Shown here in pieces: positions 14,614 through 19,874 of a stretch of DNA of 19,874 nucleotides; position 1 is the first letter of the stretch; each line of letters starts with the position of its first letter. Under the pieces are notes generated by a model. That model ran no database searches, was not told the origin of the DNA, and worked only from the letters and a program-made list of their open reading frames with translations. The DNA comes from JAFGMC01 sp963540515 (GTDB lineage: Bacteria > Pseudomonadota > Alphaproteobacteria > Rs-D84): contig CAUTNA010000011.1 of assembly GCA_963540515.1 (NCBI GenBank), positions 1-19,874 of the forward strand. Direction: 5' to 3'. A program made the position numbers and the translations under genes.

Positions 14614-16200
14614 ATGAATAGAATTTTAAAATTTTTATTTTTGGGATTTTTTACTTTAAACCTTTTTTCTTGTTCTTCTAAAGATTCTGTAAAGGTTTCT
14701 TCTTCTGTGGATCAAGATTTTATAAATGCTTATGATGCTTTTGAAATGGCAAAAAATCCACGTGCAAAAGTTACAAGTTCCGATACTGTCTCTATGTCAG
14801 AGGGTGTTTGGCTTGGTAATAAATCTGTTGCTCTTGAACATAAAAATAACTTACCTAGTAAATTTGAATCTGATGATGGTATAACTATTGTTATGGATAA
14901 ACCTATTCAGTTGCAGGTTTTAGCAAATAATATAGGTTCTATAACAAACATTCCTGTAAAAATAGATAGTCAAATAAACCCTGAAAAATTAAGAAAAAGT
15001 ATTAATGTTGCTTATACTGGTAAATTATCAGGATTATTGTCTCAAATTTCTACTGACTTAGATTTACTTTGGAATTATGAAAATGGATCTATTGTTTTTT
15101 ATGAAACGGAAACAAAAACCTTTACTCTGTATGCACTTGGAACTGATGTTTCTTATCAATCGTCTGTGAAGACTGATGATGGAAATCAAGTATCACTTGA
15201 ATCTACTTTAAAAGAGTGGGATGAAATCGAAAAAACTATATCCAGTATAATTGGTAAAACAGAAAATGCTAGTTTTACAGTATCAAGAAGTTTGGGAACT
15301 ATAACACTAACGGCTCCTCCATCTATTCAATCCCGTGTTTCTAATTATATAGATAGACAAAATAAAAGATTATCTCAATTAGTAACAATTGATGTAAAAG
15401 TTTTACAAGTATCAATTGCTAATAATTCTGCTTTTGGTTTGAATTTAATGAGTGCTATAAATTCAACATCTGGGTTAAATATAGTTGCTAATCCAAAAAA
15501 TAATCTTGTTTCATCTGAGGCAAGTGGTATGAATATTGCGGTTTTATCAAATGCTTTGATGGGAAAAGATCATTATTCGGCGGATCAAATAAAAAATGGA
15601 GCTTTATCTAGTGTTGCAGGAACTAATGCATTGATCCAAGCTCTTGCAAAACAGGGTAAAGTATCTTTAGTTACGAATGTTGGAGTTACTACCAGAAATA
15701 ATAGAGTTGCTCCAGTGAGTAATACTAAAACAATTGGATATGTAAAACGTTTTGAATCTCGTAATTTTACAACTGTTGAATCGAGTTCTGTTGATCAAGA
15801 TAGTCTTGAAACTGGTTTTTCTATGCAACTTTTGCCAAATATTTTAGAGAATGGAAAAATATTACTTTTATTTAAAATGTCAGTAAGAGAACTATTAAAA
15901 ATGGCAACTCAAACAATTGGAAGTGTAACTTTACAATTACCAGAAGTTGAAGAAAGAAGTTTTATGCAAGAAGTTATAATGGAATCTGGTCAAATGTTGG
16001 TTGTGTCAGGGTTTGAAAAACAAAAGAATAATGATACAAGATATGGGCTTGGTGAACCTGATTTTATGGCGTTATCGGGGTCAAGAGAAACTGGAAGTCA
16101 AAGAGATGTTTTAGTTGTAATTTTAACACCTCAAGTTTTAGTAAGTCCAATGGATGCAGAAAGAAATATTCAAAAGCATTGGGGCGCACCACTAAATTAA
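14614..16200 (+). CDS. pilN: PilN-family type IVb pilus outer-membrane lipoprotein secretin
   Basis: The 528-residue product is a secretin: it should multimerise in the outer membrane to form the pore of a type IVb pilus or related secretion machine. It has a lipoprotein signal peptide with lipobox LFSC (Cys20), as in BfpB, TcpC and R64 PilN. Residues about 85-270 hold the N-terminal periplasmic (STN/N-type) modules, including a stretch near residue 214 with TVSRSLGTITLTAPPS. The C-terminal secretin core (about 340-515) contains LETGFSMQLLPNILENGKIL, RSFMQEVIMESGQMLVVSG and RDVLVVILTPQVLVSP, the usual end of the domain. The gene follows the TcpQ-type gene by 11 bp and precedes the giant Cys-rich gene by 20 bp without a terminator. 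The gene symbol follows family resemblance; other pil genes are not in the window. Confidence 0.88.
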   Translation: MNRILKFLFLGFFTLNLFSCSSKDSVKVSSSVDQDFINAYDAFEMAKNPRAKVTSSDTVSMSEGVWLGNKSVALEHKNNLPSKFESDDGITIVMDKPIQLQVLANNIGSITNIPVKIDSQINPEKLRKSINVAYTGKLSGLLSQISTDLDLLWNYENGSIVFYETETKTFTLYALGTDVSYQSSVKTDDGNQVSLESTLKEWDEIEKTISSIIGKTENASFTVSRSLGTITLTAPPSIQSRVSNYIDRQNKRLSQLVTIDVKVLQVSIANNSAFGLNLMSAINSTSGLNIVANPKNNLVSSEASGMNIAVLSNALMGKDHYSADQIKNGALSSVAGTNALIQALAKQGKVSLVTNVGVTTRNNRVAPVSNTKTIGYVKRFESRNFTTVESSSVDQDSLETGFSMQLLPNILENGKILLLFKMSVRELLKMATQTIGSVTLQLPEVEERSFMQEVIMESGQMLVVSGFEKQKNNDTRYGLGEPDFMALSGSRETGSQRDVLVVILTPQVLVSPMDAERNIQKHWGAPLN

Positions 16201-16220
16201 TAAGTTATTAAATATGAATT

Positions 16221-19200
16221 ATGATGAATAATTTAAATAGTTTCATTAAAATAAATCAACGTCTGTCTTTTGAAAAAATAAAGTTTTTTAGTTTAAATAT
16301 AAAAAATATTTTTAATAAAACTTTATTTAAGTTTTTATTTGTTTTTGGATTAGTTTTTTATACTTCGTTTAATTTTGCAAATAATTGTCCTAGTCTATGT
16401 TTATTACCTGAGGGAGGAAATCTTTCTTATAAATATCCTAAATATGGTTCTTGTGATGTAGGTTATTATTTATGCTCTTATAATAATGAATGTGTTTGTG
16501 CAAAAGATGACTTTGGTGGTGGAGGCGGTGGGGGTAAAACTGAAGACTGTAGAATGGGACAATTCTTAAATACTAATAATAAATGTGAAGAATGTACCAG
16601 AGGTTATTTCTGTAGGGGAAATAATGGGAGAGAACCTTGTCCTTATGACTATCCTCTTTCTAATCCTGGTGCTAGTTCAATTAAAACTTGTTTTAAATCT
16701 TGTCAAATATCAGATTGTATATCTAGTAAAGGTGGAATTTATACTGGTGGAGAAAATACTTGTGAATGTTTAGAATGTAAATCTGGTTATATAAACTATG
16801 GTAAAATCTGTGTACTTAAAAAAACAACAACTCTTACTTTTAATAAACATGGGGGAAGTGGCGGTACGAATAGTGTAATAGCAACTTATAATAGTTCTAT
16901 GCCAAGTATAACACCACCAACACGGACAGGGTATAATTTTGGAGGATATTATTTGAATCGGGGTTGTGCTGGAACTCAGTATTATTCTTCAAGTGGTTCT
17001 TCTGTACATAATTGGGATAAAGATAGTAGTTCAGCTTCACTAGAAGCTTGTTGGAGACCTAAAAAAACAACTATTACATTGCGTAAACAAGGTGGAACAG
17101 GTGGTACGAATAGTGTAATAGCAACTTATGGTAGTTCTATGCCAAGTATAACACTACCGACACGGACAGGGTATAATTTTACTGGGTATAGGTGGAGCAC
17201 AAATCCAACAAGTAATTTATATTATTCTTCAAATGGTTCTTCTGTACATAATTGGGATAAGGAAGCTGAAACAGATACTTTATCTGCACATTGGCAAGCT
17301 AAAACAACAACTATTACATTGTATAAACAAGGTGGAACAGGTGGTACGGATAGTGTAATAGCAACTTATGATAGTTCTATGCCAAGTATAACACTACCAA
17401 CACGGACAGGGTATAATTTTACTGGATATAGATATACTAGAGATCCATCAAGTGATTTGTATTATTCTTCAAATGGTTCTTCATATAGAAATTGGACTAA
17501 AGAAGATGATGTAAATAGTTTGTTTGCACATTGGCAAGCTAAAATAATAACTTGTCCATCTGGTACTTATTTATCTACTAATTCAGAAAATTGTACACCT
17601 TGTAAAAATGGTAGTTATTGTGTTGGTGGTAATTACACGTTTAGTAGTTTTGATATAGGTATAACAACTTGTCCATCTGGTTATGATACTTCTGCGCGTA
17701 ATAGAGAAAAAATAGGAGATTGTCAGATAGTTTGTAATGGTAATTATTATGTTCCACAATATGGAAAATGTACATCTTGTCCTTCAGGTTATCATTCAAG
17801 TGGAGTACGTTTGTGGTATGGAGATTCTTCAACTTGTAGTAAAATAAATTATACAATAACATACGATTGGAATGGAGGAACTGCAAACTCATCAGAAAAA
17901 ACACAAAATATTAGATTTGAAGAATATTTGCCAAATGTAACACTTCCAATAAAAACAGGATATAGATTTAAAAGCTATAATTATACTTATAATGGTAATA
18001 ATTATAAATTATATTACGAAGGTAATAGAAATAAGGCATATATAAATAGCAGTTTATATAATGACTATAAGTGGAATATACCATTTGATGTCACATTAAA
18101 AGCAGATTGGGAATTGGCTAGTTGTCAGCAAAATCAGTATTTGAGTGGAAACTCTTGTTATAATTGTCCATCACCTTACGCAAAGTCTGAAGCAGGAACA
18201 AATACTAAAAATAAATGTTATGCAGATAATATGCTTGGTAAATATATAGAAGGTTCAAGTATTAAACAATGTGATGCCGGTCATTATTGTCCAGATAATG
18301 TTTTATATTATGGGCAAACTGGAATGAAATCCTGCGATCAAAAGTACCCTAATGCTTTACCAGGTTCAAAATTATTGACAGATTGTCATGCGTTTATAGC
18401 ATGGGGAATATACAGAAAGTTCAAAGGAACATCAGGATATGATTTTGATGATTTAAAATGTGAGGAAGGATATTATTGTCCAGGTGGTACTAAACATAGT
18501 TATAGTGATAATCATACAATTGGAGAAACTTTTAATTTAAATAAGTGTCCAGATGAATATCCTTATAGCAAAAAGGAAAATAGAAATATAGATGATTGTT
18601 ATAAGAAAGAAACTAATATTACAAATTGTAATATCTTTGAAGGAGGTATTACAAAAGGAGGAGAAGATAAATCTAAATGTACATCTTGTAAACCTGGATA
18701 TGATTTGTCAGGGGATGGTAAGAGTTGCTCATTAAAAACTAATTTATCATGTCCTGCGGGAGAATATTTAAAAGCAGGAGAAGATACTTGTAGTGGATGT
18801 CCAGAAGAATCATATTGTCCAGGGTTCTCGAATTTTATATATAATGGATCTGAAAAAGGCAGATTTGATTGTAATTTTGGATATACTTCATTGCCTAGAT
18901 CATCATCAAGTTCACAATGTTATGCTAAATCAATTTTTTGTTCAGCAGGAAAATATTTACCTCAAAATTCATTGAATTGTTCTTCTTGTACATTTGATTC
19001 ATATTGTATTGGAGGAACATATTCATATAGTGAAACAATTGAACAAGGTAAAATGTTATGTAGTATGTTGACACCAATGAATACATATATAAACTCAAAC
19101 TCAGATTCAACTCAAGAAAGTGATTGTTATCTTAGAACTATAGAAGGTAAATATGTATCGGTATTAAAAGGTACAGAAGAATTATGTCCAGTTGATTCAT

Positions 19201-19874
19201 ATTGTGAGGGTAATGTTATAGTAAAATATGGGCTTGTTGGAGGAATAACTGGTAATTGTGGAGATGGTTATAAAGACAATGTTAGTGCGGGAAAAAAATC
19301 AAAAGATGATTGTTATAAGATGTGTGTAAAAGAAGATATAGAATATTGTAATACTATAGAAGGAACAATTACAGAGACTGGAATAAATACCTGTATATGT
19401 ACAACTTGTGAACATGGATATGATTTGTCAGAGGGTGGTAAGAGTTGCTCATTAAAAACTAATCTGTCATGTCCTGCAGGAGAATATTTAAAAGCAGGAG
19501 AAGATACTTGTAGTCCATGTGAAGAAGGACATTATTGTACTGGGTTTAATAATCATACATATAATGGTAATAAATATGGAATAGAAGAATGTCCAGAAGG
19601 ATACAGATCAAATCAAGCAAAAGGTTTAACATCAATAGAATCGTGTCAGATAAAATGTGAAAGAGATACATATTTAAAAAATACTTATGATACAAGTTGC
19701 ACACCATGTGATATAACTTTTGGATCAGAGTTAAATTATATAAATTATGGTAGTACCTCAAGTTGTACAGCTTATCCTATAACTTGTATACCTGGAACAT
19801 ACAGACCTGCAAACCAAAATTCTTGCAGTCCATGTGAAGACGGACATTATTGTGAGGGAGGAAGTTTTATATAT
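16221..19874 (+). CDS. Giant secreted Cys-rich protein with InlB B-type repeats (partial, open at the window edge)
   Basis: The frame starting at ATG 16221 (or the adjacent ATG at 16224) stays open for 1218 codons to the window edge, so the 3' end is missing. An unusually long signal sequence is predicted: about 35 mostly polar/basic residues, a hydrophobic core LFKFLFVFGLVFYTSF, and cleavage near NFA|NNC (residue 53). A poly-Gly linker follows near residue 100. Residues 201-440 are three in-register 80-residue repeats resembling InlB B-repeats (Listeria-Bacteroides repeats), with GGTGGTNSVIATY, a PTRTGYNFTGY core and a final HWQAK; a diverged fourth copy is near 543-630. The remainder is Cys-rich modules of the form CPxGxYL...C..C..GxYCxGG, like GCC2/GCC3, ephrin-receptor or TNFR-type repeats. 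It is likely a surface adhesin or stalk held together by disulfides. No Shine-Dalgarno sequence is visible; the gene lies 20 bp after the secretin gene, suggesting one operon. Confidence 0.85.
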   Translation, partial: MMNNLNSFIKINQRLSFEKIKFFSLNIKNIFNKTLFKFLFVFGLVFYTSFNFANNCPSLCLLPEGGNLSYKYPKYGSCDVGYYLCSYNNECVCAKDDFGGGGGGGKTEDCRMGQFLNTNNKCEECTRGYFCRGNNGREPCPYDYPLSNPGASSIKTCFKSCQISDCISSKGGIYTGGENTCECLECKSGYINYGKICVLKKTTTLTFNKHGGSGGTNSVIATYNSSMPSITPPTRTGYNFGGYYLNRGCAGTQYYSSSGSSVHNWDKDSSSASLEACWRPKKTTITLRKQGGTGGTNSVIATYGSSMPSITLPTRTGYNFTGYRWSTNPTSNLYYSSNGSSVHNWDKEAETDTLSAHWQAKTTTITLYKQGGTGGTDSVIATYDSSMPSITLPTRTGYNFTGYRYTRDPSSDLYYSSNGSSYRNWTKEDDVNSLFAHWQAKIITCPSGTYLSTNSENCTPCKNGSYCVGGNYTFSSFDIGITTCPSGYDTSARNREKIGDCQIVCNGNYYVPQYGKCTSCPSGYHSSGVRLWYGDSSTCSKINYTITYDWNGGTANSSEKTQNIRFEEYLPNVTLPIKTGYRFKSYNYTYNGNNYKLYYEGNRNKAYINSSLYNDYKWNIPFDVTLKADWELASCQQNQYLSGNSCYNCPSPYAKSEAGTNTKNKCYADNMLGKYIEGSSIKQCDAGHYCPDNVLYYGQTGMKSCDQKYPNALPGSKLLTDCHAFIAWGIYRKFKGTSGYDFDDLKCEEGYYCPGGTKHSYSDNHTIGETFNLNKCPDEYPYSKKENRNIDDCYKKETNITNCNIFEGGITKGGEDKSKCTSCKPGYDLSGDGKSCSLKTNLSCPAGEYLKAGEDTCSGCPEESYCPGFSNFIYNGSEKGRFDCNFGYTSLPRSSSSSQCYAKSIFCSAGKYLPQNSLNCSSCTFDSYCIGGTYSYSETIEQGKMLCSMLTPMNTYINSNSDSTQESDCYLRTIEGKYVSVLKGTEELCPVDSYCEGNVIVKYGLVGGITGNCGDGYKDNVSAGKKSKDDCYKMCVKEDIEYCNTIEGTITETGINTCICTTCEHGYDLSEGGKSCSLKTNLSCPAGEYLKAGEDTCSPCEEGHYCTGFNNHTYNGNKYGIEECPEGYRSNQAKGLTSIESCQIKCERDTYLKNTYDTSCTPCDITFGSELNYINYGSTSSCTAYPITCIPGTYRPANQNSCSPCEDGHYCEGGSFIY
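16821..17540 (+). repeat. Three in-register 240-bp tandem repeats encoding InlB B-type units
   Basis: Units begin at 16821, 17061 and 17301, each exactly 240 bp (80 codons). Over the 60-bp stretch starting at 16861, 17101 and 17341 the first and second copies differ at 5 positions and the second and third at 3. The later half of each unit diverges, apart from a second conserved stretch around ATTATTCTTCAA-TGGTTCTTC. The conserved stretches use codons such as ACG, CGG and GGG that are uncommon in the surrounding AT-rich sequence. Confidence 0.92.
17847..18110 (+). repeat. Diverged fourth InlB B-type unit in the giant protein
   Basis: The translation reads NYTITYDWNGGTANS, then LPNVTLPIKTGYRFKSY and ends LKADW, the same framework as the tandem units (GG, LP-x-x-T/RTGY, x-x-W), but with almost no shared DNA sequence. 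It is separated from the tandem block by two Cys-rich modules and appears to be an old copy. Confidence 0.65.
18677..18794 (+). repeat. 118-bp direct repeat, copy 1 (partner 19397-19514)
   Basis: This segment and 19397-19514 are aligned without gaps over 118 bp with 8 differences by my count, and their starts are exactly 720 bp apart. Both encode a linker GYDLS-x-GGKSCSLKTNLS-type stretch leading into a CPAGEYLKAGEDTCS module. Identity falls abruptly after the TAGT at 18791-18794. Confidence 0.88.
19397..19514 (+). repeat. 118-bp direct repeat, copy 2 (partner 18677-18794)
   Basis: This is the second copy of the repeat described at 18677. Here the downstream module changes to CSPCEEGHYC instead of CSGCPEESYC, so only the linker plus first half of the module is conserved. 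Confidence 0.88.

Noticed and set aside
16585..16773. 62-codon plus-strand frame after the secretin gene
   Set aside because: It is a +1 shadow of the giant Cys-rich gene, whose frame is continuous from 16221 to the window end and encodes repeated domains.
16821..17540. Regularly spaced repeats considered as a CRISPR array or IS remnants
   Set aside because: The period is 240 bp, in frame and protein-coding with InlB B-type sequence; there are no short palindromic repeats with unique spacers and no transposase.
17641..19761. Several small minus-strand open frames (17641-17904, 18925-19110, 19546-19761)
   Set aside because: All are antisense to the Cys-rich gene, are low-complexity Tyr/Leu/Asn/His-rich, and have no ribosome sites or recognisable domains.

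Overview
The window is AT-rich bacterial DNA with tightly packed genes. SufB, SufC, GatC/GatA, RuvX, a short RNase D without an HRDC domain, an AI-2E-family permease, classical and type V secretion-type signal peptides and an outer-membrane secretin point to a Gram-negative bacterium. The low GC, the subtilase-like autotransporter and the InlB-type-repeat/Cys-rich giant protein suggest an uncultured, host- or gut-associated Alphaproteobacterium (RF32-like). That placement is inference from style and gene set, not from a marker gene.

Layout. (1) 62-4745: a secreted 20-cysteine protein of unknown function, divergent from a 1229-residue autotransporter. The autotransporter carries ankyrin-like repeats, a hydrophobic segment, a subtilase-like passenger in which all three catalytic positions appear to be lost, and a C-terminal beta-barrel. 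(2) 4885-6050: two paralogous small lipoprotein-like genes, each ending at its own GC-rich hairpin; the second has lost its ATG start and Shine-Dalgarno sequence. (3) 6116-9135: gatC-gatA, divergent from ruvX-rnd, followed on the minus strand by tRNA-Gln(CUG). The tRNA is the substrate class of the GatCAB amidotransferase; gatB is not here. (4) 13629-9205 (minus): a five-gene Suf-type iron-sulfur operon made of a membrane-anchored coiled-coil protein, sufB, sufC, a polytopic membrane protein and an AI-2E-family permease. No sufD, sufS or sufE/U lies between or beside them. (5) 13748-19874 (plus): a TcpQ/PilL-type protein, a PilN-type lipoprotein secretin, and 20 bp later a giant secreted Cys-rich protein that runs off the right edge. 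The giant protein has no stop for 1218 codons, so it is easily missed.

How the parts fit. Regions 2-4 are mostly housekeeping (Gln-tRNA formation, RNA processing, Fe-S assembly). Regions 1 and 5 are surface or secretion loci. The most interesting unit is region 5: two outer-membrane components of a type IVb pilus-like machine are directly followed, with no terminator, by a very large repeat-rich, disulfide-rich surface protein instead of the usual pilO/pilP genes. That protein contains three in-register 240-bp tandem repeats whose first parts are nearly identical, and a 118-bp segment repeated exactly 720 bp away, both signs of recent duplication or homogenisation.
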